DNA from: an uncultured Allorhizobium sp.
GTDB taxonomy: Bacteria > Pseudomonadota > Alphaproteobacteria > Rhizobiales > Rhizobiaceae
Assembly: GCA_958439205.1 (NCBI GenBank)
Contig: OY288189.1
Location: 4,231,001-4,295,000 of the forward strand
Direction: 5' to 3'
Length of the DNA stretch: 64,000 nt
The position numbers and the translations under genes were made by a program. The notes under the pieces are model-generated. The model saw nothing but the letters and a program-made list of their open reading frames with translations, was not told the DNA's origin and did not search any database. Below are positions 1 through 7,808 of the stretch, one piece after another. Position 1 is the stretch's first letter, and each line of letters opens with the position of its first letter.

Positions 1-233
1 TCGGCTTGAGAGGTATCCTCGGGCAGCGTGTGCTGGATGGAGTTGAAGCCGCACTGCTTGGCCATCCGGCTTTTGGCGCCGACATAGGCGTGGCTTGCCG
101 GGTCATCCCCGACGATGACGACTGCAAGGCCCGGCTTGCGGTGGCCGGAGGTCTTCAGCGTTGTTGCCGCTGAGGTTACCGCTTCGATTACCGAAGCGGC
201 GGCGGCCTTTCCATCGATTACCGTGGTCGTCAC
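1..233 (-). CDS. folD: FolD, bifunctional methylenetetrahydrofolate dehydrogenase/cyclohydrolase (N-terminal part)
   Basis: The minus strand from 233 to the window edge encodes about 77 residues of a FolD N-terminus. FolD interconverts 5,10-methylene-THF, methenyl-THF and 10-formyl-THF in the cytosol. The translation reads VTTTVIDGKAAA, then GLAVVIVGDDPASHAYVGAK and MAKQCGF. This is the family block (VGDDPAS.xYV..K) holding the catalytic Tyr and Lys. The start is a GTG at 231-233, preceded by a purine-rich GACGGGGAT stretch. The gene runs off the left end, so the NADP-binding domain is not visible. It is a housekeeping gene and has no obvious link to the motility genes. Confidence 0.88.
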   Translation of the reverse strand, partial: MTTTVIDGKAAAASVIEAVTSAATTLKTSGHRKPGLAVVIVGDDPASHAYVGAKSRMAKQCGFNSIQHTLPEDTSQA

Positions 234-354
234 TGTGCTCAATCCCCGTCTTCCACTGGCAGCAAGCTAGCGCCAACGCAGGGGCACCATTTGCCTGTCA
301 CCGTCCTATGCTGTCAAATTGCGGCATATTGCAAGGCAGGAATTTGCGGGGTGC

Positions 355-1179
355 TCAGGTGGTAGGCGTGTTTTGATGGCGCAGCCGGTAGCTCACCACA
401 TGAGCAAGGAACACGGGAATGCCGAGAACATAGCGCCGCCAGAGACGCGAGGGCTCAAGCCAGAGGCGGAAGAGCCATTCGGACCGCAGCCGTCGCATCC
501 AGCGCGGCGCACGCGCCACCCGCCCTGAGACGAAATCGAGCAATGCGCCTACGCTGATCACGACACGGGCATGTTCACTGGTCAGATGCCGGTCGACCCA
601 TTTTTCCTGCAAGGGCGTGCCCATGGCAACGAGTAGCAGGTCGATGCGGGCTGTCTCTATGCGTTTCAGGATCAGGGCCGGATCGGCCCGGTCGAAATAG
701 CCATCCGAGATTTCGACGAATTCGTGCCACGGCGTCTGCCGGCGGAGGTTGGTCGTCGCAGACTTCAGAACGGCAGAGGTTGCTCCGAGCAGTCCAACCC
801 GCAGGGGCCTGGAGATGAATGTCAGCGCAGCCGGCACGAAATCAGTGCCGTTGAGATTGGCCGTGAAGCGACCGCCGTGCAGGAAATGCGCCGCGATATC
901 CACCCCAATGCCGTCGGGCAGAACCAGCGAGCGCTCCAGAACCGCGCGGTATTCCGGGTCGCCCACCATGACATTGGCGTTGTTGGCATTCAGGAAGGCA
1001 ATGTGGGTGAAACCGTCGCGAGCAACCAGCTTCTGCTCCAGATGCACCAGAGCCTCGTTCCAGCCGAGATCGCGGACCGGCATACCGAGAATGGGCAGCA
1101 CAGGAACAGCAGGCTGGGCGGAGCCGACCGCAGAAATTTCTACCGGCTGTTTCCGGGCAGAAGATGAAGAAGTTGGCAT
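355..1179 (-). CDS. WecG/TagA/CpsF family glycosyltransferase (GT26)
   Basis: The 274-residue protein belongs to the WecG/TagA/CpsF family. These enzymes transfer a sugar such as ManNAcA, ManNAc or glucose from a nucleotide sugar to a lipid-linked acceptor at the inner membrane during surface polysaccharide synthesis. Family blocks seen: NANN near 65-68, LPDG near 87-90, LNGTD near 109-113, MGTPLQEKW near 186-194, GALLDFVSG at 211-219, and an Arg/Trp-rich end with WMRRLRSEWLFRLWLEPSRL. That last block is the usual membrane-association segment. The 35-residue N-terminus is low complexity. The gene stands alone on the minus strand between folD and the end of the flagellar operon, so the polysaccharide it serves cannot be inferred. 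Donor and acceptor are unknown. Confidence 0.85.
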   Translation of the reverse strand: MPTSSSSARKQPVEISAVGSAQPAVPVLPILGMPVRDLGWNEALVHLEQKLVARDGFTHIAFLNANNANVMVGDPEYRAVLERSLVLPDGIGVDIAAHFLHGGRFTANLNGTDFVPAALTFISRPLRVGLLGATSAVLKSATTNLRRQTPWHEFVEISDGYFDRADPALILKRIETARIDLLLVAMGTPLQEKWVDRHLTSEHARVVISVGALLDFVSGRVARAPRWMRRLRSEWLFRLWLEPSRLWRRYVLGIPVFLAHVVSYRLRHQNTPTT

Positions 1180-1311
1180 GGCGGGTCCCGAAGATCTGAG
1201 GCTCGGAACCTATCAGCCATCGCTGAAATTCAAGTGAAAAACGGGGCTAAAACTCTCAGGATCTGATCAAGGCTTCGTTCACCCTATTGGCAAAACGAAA
1301 CCGAGGCCTGA

Positions 1312-1851
1312 TCAGTGGCCAGACGAGGCCGGCGCCTCTTCGACCTTCTCACCCTCGACGACCGTGGTCATCTCCATGGGCTTGGACCCACCGTCGGCGG
1401 CCTTGCGGGCGGCGTCCTTCGAGACGTAGTCGAGCTGCTCGATCAGCACCTGATCGACCATGCCTTCGCCCAGTCTCTCATTCATCTCGACCTTGATCTT
1501 CTCGCGGAAGTCGTTGACGTCGAAAGCGGAGACGTTGCCGATGTCGACCATCTTGTTGCCGACAAGCAGGGTGAAGAGCTGGTCGGTCATCAGCTCGGTC
1601 GTGGGCAAGTCTTGTCCCTTGACCTTTTCCTTGTCCATCATGAAGGAAATGCGGGTCAGGAAATAGCCGGTGACATCACCATTTCCGATGACGGGAATGG
1701 TGATCGGCTCGCCCCGGATCAATTCCAGGGCGGCCTTCTTGGTTTCTTCCTCGCTCGGGCCGGCAGGGGCTGTCGCCAGGAAGATCGAGCCGTAAACGGC
1801 TCCCAGCGTGACGATGCAGACCCAAAGGCCGATTCCGAGTATCTTGCCCAT
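1312..1851 (-). CDS. Small membrane-anchored protein resembling FliL
   Basis: This 179-residue protein has one N-terminal membrane segment (about residues 5-26) followed by an outside domain. That domain has the outline of a FliL C-terminus: a beta segment GYFLTRISFMMD, then MTDQLFTLLVGN, then a FREKIKVEMNERLG-like helix, then VDQVLIEQLDYV. FliL-type proteins form stomatin-like rings around stators. The canonical fliL is a separate gene at 23951, so this would be a second FliL-like protein. It is the last gene of the flgE-to-fliR operon, and its ATG overlaps the stop of the gene before it (ATGA). No function is assigned with certainty. The tail (from about residue 150) is Ala/Glu/Lys-rich. 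Confidence 0.6.
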   Translation of the reverse strand: MGKILGIGLWVCIVTLGAVYGSIFLATAPAGPSEEETKKAALELIRGEPITIPVIGNGDVTGYFLTRISFMMDKEKVKGQDLPTTELMTDQLFTLLVGNKMVDIGNVSAFDVNDFREKIKVEMNERLGEGMVDQVLIEQLDYVSKDAARKAADGGSKPMEMTTVVEGEKVEEAPASSGH

Positions 1852-2216
1852 CAGAACTCGCTGAACTGGAACTGTTCCTGAGAATAGGTGCCGTCACCAT
1901 CGGCGTCACGGACAGCATTCTTCAGGAGATCGGCGACGGCGCGAACGGCTGCGAGGTGAGCCTCGACACGGCGCGCATTGAGGGCGAGCTTTTCCTTGAG
2001 AGCATGGAGCTGCTCGACGTAGTTGACGGCGAACTCGCGCGGATCGGTATCACGGAACAGCATCGTCAATTCGTAAAGGCAACGGCTCTTGTGCGCGTTG
2101 GAGACCTTGAAGTCGAATTCCGGATCCTTGCCGATACGCTCGTTTTCGTTGTCGATGATGCGCTCCAGGCGGCTCAGCACCGTCTTGACGCGATATTCGC
2201 TCGAAACAACTTCCAT
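1851..2216 (-). CDS. FlgN-like helical flagellar protein
   Basis: The chosen start (MEVVSSEYRV) gives 121 residues; the open frame continues upstream only into flgJ. The protein is almost wholly helical, with an SRLERIIDNENERI helix, a conserved-looking SNAHKSRCLYELTMLF segment, a long LKEKLALNARRVEAHLAAV helix and a DGTYSQ end. This arrangement is typical of FlgN-type chaperones. They hold the hook-filament junction proteins FlgK and FlgL in the cytoplasm and pass them to the export gate. The genes for both clients lie upstream in the same operon (7809-10334). Similarity is by pattern only, and a profile search would be needed to settle it. The stop overlaps the next ATG. Confidence 0.55.
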   Translation of the reverse strand: MEVVSSEYRVKTVLSRLERIIDNENERIGKDPEFDFKVSNAHKSRCLYELTMLFRDTDPREFAVNYVEQLHALKEKLALNARRVEAHLAAVRAVADLLKNAVRDADGDGTYSQEQFQFSEF

Positions 2217-2244
2217 GAAATTCTGCCCTATCTTCCTAAAACAA

Positions 2245-2805
2245 TCAGTTGTTGTCGTCAGCGCCGGCACCCAGGGTGCGGCGTTCAAGATCTGTCACCC
2301 AGCTCATCGCCAGACCGCGATCAGTCTCGTCGGTCGAGGCGTTTACGGCGTCGGCGTCCTCACCACGAACGCGCTGAAGGGCGGTCTCATACATCTGCTC
2401 TGCGATGCCCACGCCGCCTGACTCAGCAATGGTCGAGCCGAGCTGTTCGGCCATCATGCTCTTCCACATCTCGCCGGCATTGCCCTTGCCGTACACTTCC
2501 TCGCTCTCGTCCGGCAGCATGCTCTGGACGAAGTTGGTCAGATAAACGGCTTCGAAATCGCGATAGATCTTCGGTGGCTTGCCGGTGTCTTCGACCTTCT
2601 CGGCCGTCGCTTCCGTGCGGGCTGCATTGGTGGTGCGGTTCAGGATGTCGACGGTCGCACCGAAGCCTGCGCCCTTTTCAGCGAGACTGGACGCCATGAA
2701 GTTGGCGCGGTTGATCTTCAACTGTTCCTGGGCGGCGGCGACTTGCGCCGGATCGGCGGCGCGGATCACGTCCAGCACCAGATCGCTCGGAGGAGAAATG
2801 GCCAC
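2245..2805 (-). CDS. flgJ: FlgJ, rod-binding (cap) protein without muramidase domain
   Basis: The protein has 186 residues. In E. coli, FlgJ is about 310 residues: an N-terminal rod-cap domain plus a C-terminal peptidoglycan hydrolase. Here only the rod-binding part exists, seen as FEAVYLTNFVQSMLP near 92-106, GEMWKSMMAEQLG and GGVGIAEQMYE. These match the Rod-binding family. The start is a GTG at 2803-2805 with GAGG about nine bases upstream. The missing hydrolase is probably supplied by the separate transglycosylase gene at 12660-13241. The gene lies in the fliR-fliJ-like-flgJ-flgN-like row. Confidence 0.85.
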   Translation of the reverse strand: MAISPPSDLVLDVIRAADPAQVAAAQEQLKINRANFMASSLAEKGAGFGATVDILNRTTNAARTEATAEKVEDTGKPPKIYRDFEAVYLTNFVQSMLPDESEEVYGKGNAGEMWKSMMAEQLGSTIAESGGVGIAEQMYETALQRVRGEDADAVNASTDETDRGLAMSWVTDLERRTLGAGADDNN

Positions 2806-2838
2806 GGTGACATCCTCGATTTTTGTTCGAGGCGACTA

Positions 2839-3249
2839 TCACTCGTGAAGCTTGCTGGAGGCTGGTGTGGCGAACTTGATGTCGATCAGGTCGTAGATGG
2901 CGTCGTCGTCGCGCTCGCGTTCTTCGTGATCGCGAGCATCCTTCATGTTTTCTTCCAGCCGGTCGCCCTTGGCACGCTCGCGCATCAGCTTCATTTCCTG
3001 AACCTGCTGCAGGCCGTGCAACTGCTTGTCCGTGTTGGAGAGGCGGTCGAAGCGGTCGGCATAATTCTGCGCGAACAGCCGGTGCAGCGGCTCGAGCGAC
3101 CCGATCGCCTCCATGACGTTTTCCATCGAGCGGGCGTTCTCTTCGATGCGCTGGGCGGTAATTCCGAGATCGCTTTCGGCCATGCGCTCCATATGGCGCT
3201 GCACGGCGACGAGACGCTTCAGCTTGTCGGATTTCTTCTGCGTTGCCAT
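2839..3249 (-). CDS. FliJ-like coiled-coil flagellar protein
   Basis: The 136-residue charged protein is mostly coiled coil: KKSDKLKRLVAVQRHMERM at the N-terminus, then long helices rich in Glu, Arg and Gln to about residue 115. FliJ links the FliI ATPase to FlhA in flagellar export and has this size and composition. No other fliJ candidate was seen in the window, and this gene follows fliR, so a FliJ role is a fair inference from context rather than from a motif. The start ATG has GAGGACGCC just upstream. It could alternatively be a general export chaperone. Confidence 0.55.
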   Translation of the reverse strand: MATQKKSDKLKRLVAVQRHMERMAESDLGITAQRIEENARSMENVMEAIGSLEPLHRLFAQNYADRFDRLSNTDKQLHGLQQVQEMKLMRERAKGDRLEENMKDARDHEERERDDDAIYDLIDIKFATPASSKLHE

Positions 3250-3259
3250 GGCGTCCTCT

Positions 3260-4009
3260 TCAGAAGTTGAAGATCATCGGAAAGTACTGACCGAACTGCA
3301 TCACCATGGCAGCAATGGTGAAATAAACCAGTATCAAGCCGCCGAGCAGCAGATACGGGGTCGAGATGTAGAAGACCGGCACCTGGGGAGCGAGCTTGTT
3401 CACCAGGCCGACGGCGAAGTTGAACATCAAGCCGAAGATCAGGAACGGACTTGCGAGGCGCAGCATCAGCATGAAGGTCTGCGACAGCGTGTCGGTCAGC
3501 GTGATCAGCATCTTCTGGCTGTCCGGCATGCCGCCCAGCGGCATCACGGTGTAGGAATCGACCAGCGCGCGGAATACCACGTGATGGAAATCCAGCATGA
3601 ACAGGACGAGAAGCCCGCTGAACGAGATGAGGTTGGTCATCTGGTTTTCGGAGGTGTCTTCCAGAATGTCGGTGGCGCCCGGTGTGTTGAGACCAATCGC
3701 CATTGATATCGCCGAACCGGCAAACTGCAGTCCCAGCACATAGAGGCGCGGCACGAGACCATACATGACACCGATCAGCAGCTCGGCGAAGATCACGCCG
3801 ACGAGGGTCGCCGCGGTGCCCTGGACGCTCGGGTAGATCGTGTCGAAGAGCAGCGGCGTCATGGCCATGGAGACGGCAAACGCCAGGAAGAACCGGATCG
3901 TGGTCGAGATACGGGCGGAGGAAAAACCCGGAAGGGTCATGATGCAGGCGCCGATGCGACAGAAAATCGCCACCAGCACCAGCACAGTCCCCTGCGGGTC
4001 AGCAATCAT
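3260..4009 (-). CDS. fliR: FliR, flagellar export gate membrane protein
   Basis: The 249-residue polytopic protein has FliR features: an opening membrane segment with GTVLVLVAIFCRIGACIMTLPG, followed by FSSARISTTIRFFLAFAVSMA and PRLYVLGLQFAGSAISMAIG-like helices, and a final GGLILVYFTIAAMVMQF helix. FliR packs with FliP and FliQ into the helical pore of the type III export gate. The start codon overlaps the flhA stop (ATGA), so the two are translationally coupled. fliP is 20 kb away in a different operon, a split usual in rhizobia. Confidence 0.93.
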   Translation of the reverse strand: MIADPQGTVLVLVAIFCRIGACIMTLPGFSSARISTTIRFFLAFAVSMAMTPLLFDTIYPSVQGTAATLVGVIFAELLIGVMYGLVPRLYVLGLQFAGSAISMAIGLNTPGATDILEDTSENQMTNLISFSGLLVLFMLDFHHVVFRALVDSYTVMPLGGMPDSQKMLITLTDTLSQTFMLMLRLASPFLIFGLMFNFAVGLVNKLAPQVPVFYISTPYLLLGGLILVYFTIAAMVMQFGQYFPMIFNF

Positions 4010-6093
4010 GAAATGGAGCCCAAAATCTTGATCTCGATGCCCTTGGCCAGTTCGACATGGGACAGAACGGGCAAGGTCGCAAAGAGTCGTTCGATGATCA
4101 TGCGCACATAGGACCGCGTTTCGGGCGAGGTGACAAGCACGAAGGGCAGGCCACGGTCCATGAATTCACGGATTACCTGGCTTGCCTGCTCGGAAAACTC
4201 TTCCAGGCTGCGGGGATCGATGTCGAACTCGACGATCTCACCCTTGGCGTCACGCTTGAGGGCCTGGTGGAAGACGAGGTCCCACTTTGAGCCGAGTCGC
4301 AGGACGCGAAGGACACCGTTGTCGGTGAGGTCGCCGCAGAGCTGCTGAGCCATACGAACACGGACGTGTTCGACGATCTGCTCAGTCTTGCGGACATGCG
4401 GGGCGAGCTCTGCCACGGCTTCCAGGATGAGGTGCAGGTTGCGGATCGAGACGCGCTCAGCCAGCAGCAGCTTCAACACAGCCTGCAGGCCCGAATAGGA
4501 CATGTGCGACGAGCAGATCTCGTCGGCGAGCTTCTTGTATTCGGGATCGAGGCGATCGATCAGGACCTTGACGTCCTTGTAGGACAGGAGCTGCGGCAGG
4601 TTGTTGCGGATGACTTCCGAGACGTGGGTCAAGACGACGGAGACGTTGTCGATCGGATGGAAGCCTTCGCGCTTCAGTTCTTCGGTGAAGGTTTCGAGGA
4701 CCGAGACCGCCGGCATGCCGAAAGCGGGTTCGCGGATTTCGTCGCCAGGAACATTGGGCCTGCGGCCGGAACCGGTGACGACAAGGACTTCGCCGACGCG
4801 CAGGTTGTTGGAGGCGACCGTCGTGCCGTGGATGCGGATCTGGTAAGCCTTTTCCGGGATCATGATGTCGTCTGTCACCTTGATCTCGGGCACGACGAAG
4901 CCGTACTGGCTGGCGAACTTCTTGCGCATCTTGCCGACGCGGAAGGCCAGTTCCTGGTGCGCACCCAGAAGGCGGGTCGATACGAGCTTGCCGAGCGCGA
5001 GTTCGATTTCCGAGGTCTTGAGTACGGACTTGACCGAATCCTTCTCGGCTTCCTTGCTCTGGATGACCTTCTTTTCTTCCTGATCGCGCTTGAGCTGGTT
5101 TTCCGCTTCGAGCTGGCGGGGGATGAACCATGCACCAAAGGCCATGAGGCCACCGAGTGCGACGAAGGGAATGAACGGCAGGCCCGGCACGATCGCGAGA
5201 GCGCCCATCAGGCCTGCTGCCACGTACAGTGCGCGCGGATAGCCGCTCAGCTGATTGACGACGGCCTGGTCGGTCGACCCCGGCGTGCCGCCGCGCGAGA
5301 CCAGAAGGCCGGCTGCCAGCGAGACGATCAGGGCCGGAACCTGCGAGACGATACCGTCACCGACGGAGAGCTTGACGAAGACGTCGGCTGCTTCGCCGAG
5401 TTCCATGCCGTGGCGGAAGTAGCCGATGATGATGCCGCCGGCGACGTTGATCGCGGTGATGATCAGGCCGGCGATGGCGTCGCCGCGGACGAACTTCGAG
5501 GCACCGTCCATGGCGCCGAAGAAGGAGCTTTCCTGCTCCAGTTCGCGACGTCTGTGCTGGGCTTCCTTCTCGTCGATGATGCCGGCGGACAGGTCGGCGT
5601 CGATCGACATCTGCTTGCCGGGGATGGCATCGAGGGTGAAGCGGGCGCCGACTTCCGCGATACGGGTGGCGCCCTTGGTGATGACGATGAAGTTGACCGT
5701 GATCAGGATCAAGAAGACGATCAGACCGATGACGAAGTCGCCGCCCATCACGAGGTTCGAGAAGCCTGCAATGACGCCGCCGGCTGCGTTATGGCCCTCG
5801 TGGCCATGAGTCAGGATCACGCGCGTCGTTGCGATGTTGAGCGACAGCCGGATCATGGTGGCGATCAGCAGGATGGTCGGGAAGGACGAAAAATCGAGCG
5901 GTCGCTGGATCCACAGCGAGACCATCAGGATCAAAACGGAAAGCGCGATCGAGAAAGCGAGACCGACGTCGATGAGGAAAGGCGGGATCGGCAGGAACAG
6001 GATGCACAGGATCATCACGATCCCAAGCGCGAAGCCGATGTCACGCCCGCTGGGGCTTACCTTCGGAATTACGAGTGCAGGAGGTTGCGCCAT
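4006..6093 (-). CDS. flhA: FlhA, flagellar export gate protein
   Basis: The 695-residue protein has the family's usual length. About eight membrane helices lie in the first ~320 residues (GFALGIVMILCILFLPIPPF, FSIALSVLILMVSLW and others). They include the conserved cytoplasmic loop GARFTLDAIPGKQMSIDADL near 150-170 and the following AGIIDEKEAQHRR. The C-terminal cytoplasmic half (about 350-695) forms the ring that docks FliI, FliJ and chaperone-substrate pairs. Its conserved GEVLVV, LPQLLSYKDVKVLID and SHVELAKGIEI segments are present. It lies between fliQ and fliR. A very long reverse-strand open frame opposite it is a codon-bias shadow. Confidence 0.96.
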   Translation of the reverse strand: MAQPPALVIPKVSPSGRDIGFALGIVMILCILFLPIPPFLIDVGLAFSIALSVLILMVSLWIQRPLDFSSFPTILLIATMIRLSLNIATTRVILTHGHEGHNAAGGVIAGFSNLVMGGDFVIGLIVFLILITVNFIVITKGATRIAEVGARFTLDAIPGKQMSIDADLSAGIIDEKEAQHRRRELEQESSFFGAMDGASKFVRGDAIAGLIITAINVAGGIIIGYFRHGMELGEAADVFVKLSVGDGIVSQVPALIVSLAAGLLVSRGGTPGSTDQAVVNQLSGYPRALYVAAGLMGALAIVPGLPFIPFVALGGLMAFGAWFIPRQLEAENQLKRDQEEKKVIQSKEAEKDSVKSVLKTSEIELALGKLVSTRLLGAHQELAFRVGKMRKKFASQYGFVVPEIKVTDDIMIPEKAYQIRIHGTTVASNNLRVGEVLVVTGSGRRPNVPGDEIREPAFGMPAVSVLETFTEELKREGFHPIDNVSVVLTHVSEVIRNNLPQLLSYKDVKVLIDRLDPEYKKLADEICSSHMSYSGLQAVLKLLLAERVSIRNLHLILEAVAELAPHVRKTEQIVEHVRVRMAQQLCGDLTDNGVLRVLRLGSKWDLVFHQALKRDAKGEIVEFDIDPRSLEEFSEQASQVIREFMDRGLPFVLVTSPETRSYVRMIIERLFATLPVLSHVELAKGIEIKILGSIS

Positions 6094-6198
6094 ATCCGTT
6101 CCATCTCTTCATGAGAAGTCATCCGGAAGATCATGCTTCCGGCAGTCTGCCTCAGAGAGATAACGGTCGAAGCTTGCGCGAGGGTGTCAGGCGCCCGG

Positions 6199-6465
6199 CT
6201 AGAAACCGGATTGTATTCGCGAGAAGACCAGCGTTGTGAAGAGATTGATCTGCGCCCCGACAAAGGGGGCCGAAATGCCGATGGTGATCATGATCGCGAG
6301 GATCTTCGGCACGAAGGTCAGGGTCATTTCCTGAACCTGGGTCAGCGCCTGGATGAGAGCGATGACGACGCCAACGATCATGCCGGCCGCAACCGCAGGG
6401 CCGGACGCGATGATGATGGTCCAGATTGCAGCCTGGAGAATGTCGAGAGCGTCTGCCTCATTCAT
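6199..6465 (-). CDS. fliQ: FliQ, flagellar export gate protein
   Basis: The 88-residue protein has two membrane helices, separated by the loop that forms the FliQ hairpin. The first (residues 8-32) contains AAIWTIIIASGPAVAAGMIVG. The second (about 48-70) contains FVPKILAIMITIGISAPFVG, with LIQALTQVQEMTLTF between them. The TQVQEMTLTFVPK segment is the family signature. FliQ surrounds the FliP-FliR core of the export channel. It precedes flhA in transcription order, with a 105-base gap. Confidence 0.94.
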   Translation of the reverse strand: MNEADALDILQAAIWTIIIASGPAVAAGMIVGVVIALIQALTQVQEMTLTFVPKILAIMITIGISAPFVGAQINLFTTLVFSRIQSGF

Positions 6466-6523
6466 GAGACGGTATCCTTTCGGAGCGGCGAATCATGCCC
6501 TCCACTCCGAAAGGCCTAGCATA

Positions 6524-6988
6524 TCAGGAACCGGTCGTCGTGCCGGTCGTCGGCTTGGTGCCGACACGAACGCCAACCACGATCGGGACTTCCTTGCCAT
6601 CGGTGGTGGTCGCGATCATCGTGTCGCTGTAGACGCGAACGGAGGCGACGACACCGCTGGTCTTTTCATCGGCGCTCGTGATGGTCTTGCCGATGTAGGA
6701 CGAGGCATTGGTCAAGGCATTGCCGGTGATCAGAGTCTCGAGGTTCGAGTTCATCTGGATCGACTGCTCGACCTGCGAGAAGGTGGCAAGCTGGGCGATC
6801 TGCTCGCTGGCGTCCATTGGATCCGTCGGATCCTGATTTTTCATCTGGGCAATGAGCAGCTGCAGAAAGCTGTCATAATCCAGAGACGCCTTGGCAGAAG
6901 CTTGGCTCGCCGCACTGCCGGATGTCGAGGACGTGGTCGTCGTGGCCGTCGTGGCAGCAGTTGTGGCTGCTACACCGTCTACCGCCAT
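6524..6988 (-). CDS. flgD: FlgD, hook-assembly capping protein (short form)
   Basis: This is a 154-residue FlgD. The defining N-terminal block is SFLQLLIAQMKNQDPTDPMD near 40-62, followed by SEQIAQLATFSQVEQSIQMN. FlgD caps the growing hook and guides FlgE polymerisation. Enterobacterial FlgD is about 230 residues. The rhizobial form lacks most of the C-terminal Fn3/tudor part and ends in a Thr/Gly-rich tail. The N-terminus (residues 1-30) is Ala/Thr/Ser-rich, as is usual for a secreted export signal. The start overlaps the end of flbT by a few bases. Confidence 0.93.
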   Translation of the reverse strand: MAVDGVAATTAATTATTTTSSTSGSAASQASAKASLDYDSFLQLLIAQMKNQDPTDPMDASEQIAQLATFSQVEQSIQMNSNLETLITGNALTNASSYIGKTITSADEKTSGVVASVRVYSDTMIATTTDGKEVPIVVGVRVGTKPTTGTTTGS

Positions 6989-7428
6989 GGTGCGATCTCC
7001 TTGCGGATCTGTTCGATCGTTGCCGGCGCCATTTCCTGATTGTTCAGGATGCGGTCCTCGATCGGATACAGCTGACGAATGGCCTTGAGAGCATCAAAGG
7101 CGCGACCGGACGAAACCATTCCATCGATGCGCTTAAGCTCGGCAAGGATCTCTTCGTTCTCGAAGCACGACAGCAGCATGATCACGGACTTGCGGAACAT
7201 CGCAAGCGACTGATCCTTGCCTTCCGGATTGATCAGCATCATCTGAGCGATGAAATACAGCTGACGCAGCGGGGTCGTGGCCTGTTCGGGCTGGAGAACG
7301 TGGTTCTCAAGCAGGAAAGTCACATCGTTCAGGAACTCGAGGGCAACCTTGCGGTCGACGCGCAGAACCGCTCCATTGATGAAAATACGTTCGCCCGACT
7401 TGAGCGAGATGCGCAAAGTGCTCTTCAT
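6979..7428 (-). CDS. flbT: FlbT, post-transcriptional regulator of flagellin synthesis
   Basis: The 149-residue protein begins MKSTLRISLKSGERIFINGAV and continues with the FLNDVTFLLENHVLQPEQATTPLRQLYFIAQMM block typical of FlbT. In Caulobacter, FlbT binds the 5' untranslated region of flagellin mRNA and promotes its decay when the hook is incomplete; in Brucella its effect is positive. Its partner gene flaF overlaps upstream (7425-7428). Possible targets exist in this window, since all four flagellin genes carry a conserved leader with a short inverted repeat (see the leader entries). That connection is an inference. Confidence 0.93.
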   Translation of the reverse strand: MKSTLRISLKSGERIFINGAVLRVDRKVALEFLNDVTFLLENHVLQPEQATTPLRQLYFIAQMMLINPEGKDQSLAMFRKSVIMLLSCFENEEILAELKRIDGMVSSGRAFDALKAIRQLYPIEDRILNNQEMAPATIEQIRKEIAPWR

Positions 7429-7772
7429 TTAAGTCCATCCCTGATGATGGTTGTCACGTCGATAATGCCCTGGAAGTTTTCCGACTCGCGTTTGCGGATC
7501 CGGTCACATTCTTTCAAAATCCAGATGGCGATGGAAATCAGGTTGGCGCGGATTTCCTCGCCCAACTGGTTTTCCGGGTTTTGCAGATCTTCGATCAGCC
7601 GGACCCAGACCCGGCGCGTGTAGAAAAGTGCCTCGATCGCTTCGCGGGAGTAACCCTTCTTATCCCGCGCCGCGCTAAGAAGCTGGATGCAACGGTCAAG
7701 GGCCTGACGTTCGCGATCCTTGGCGTCAGCGACGCCATCCTCCATAATTTCGGCATATGAGAACTGGTACAT
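7425..7772 (-). CDS. flaF: FlaF, flagellin regulatory/chaperone protein
   Basis: The 115-residue protein has the FlaF pattern: an opening MYQFSYAEIMEDG, a DRERQALDRCIQLL helix, ALFYTRRVWVRLIEDLQNPENQ and an ANLISIAIWILKECDRI end. FlaF acts opposite to FlbT in controlling flagellin production and is proposed to bind flagellin for secretion. The gene overlaps flbT by four bases, as in Caulobacter, Brucella and Sinorhizobium. The protein has no signal peptide and is cytoplasmic. Confidence 0.92.
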   Translation of the reverse strand: MYQFSYAEIMEDGVADAKDRERQALDRCIQLLSAARDKKGYSREAIEALFYTRRVWVRLIEDLQNPENQLGEEIRANLISIAIWILKECDRIRKRESENFQGIIDVTTIIRDGLK

Positions 7773-7808
7773 TCAGTTGCCCTTCAGGTTCATTTCACCC
7801 TTTGCTCA

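Noticed and set aside
1263..1315. Long imperfect inverted repeat at the end of the flagellar operon as a terminator
   Set aside because: Arms CTGATCAAGGC/GCCTGATCAG have a bulge, overlap the stop codon of the last gene, and no clear U-tail follows; too weak to list.
4366..6114. 582-codon open frame opposite flhA
   Set aside because: Composition shadow of flhA; the product is an acidic repetitive sequence without domains.
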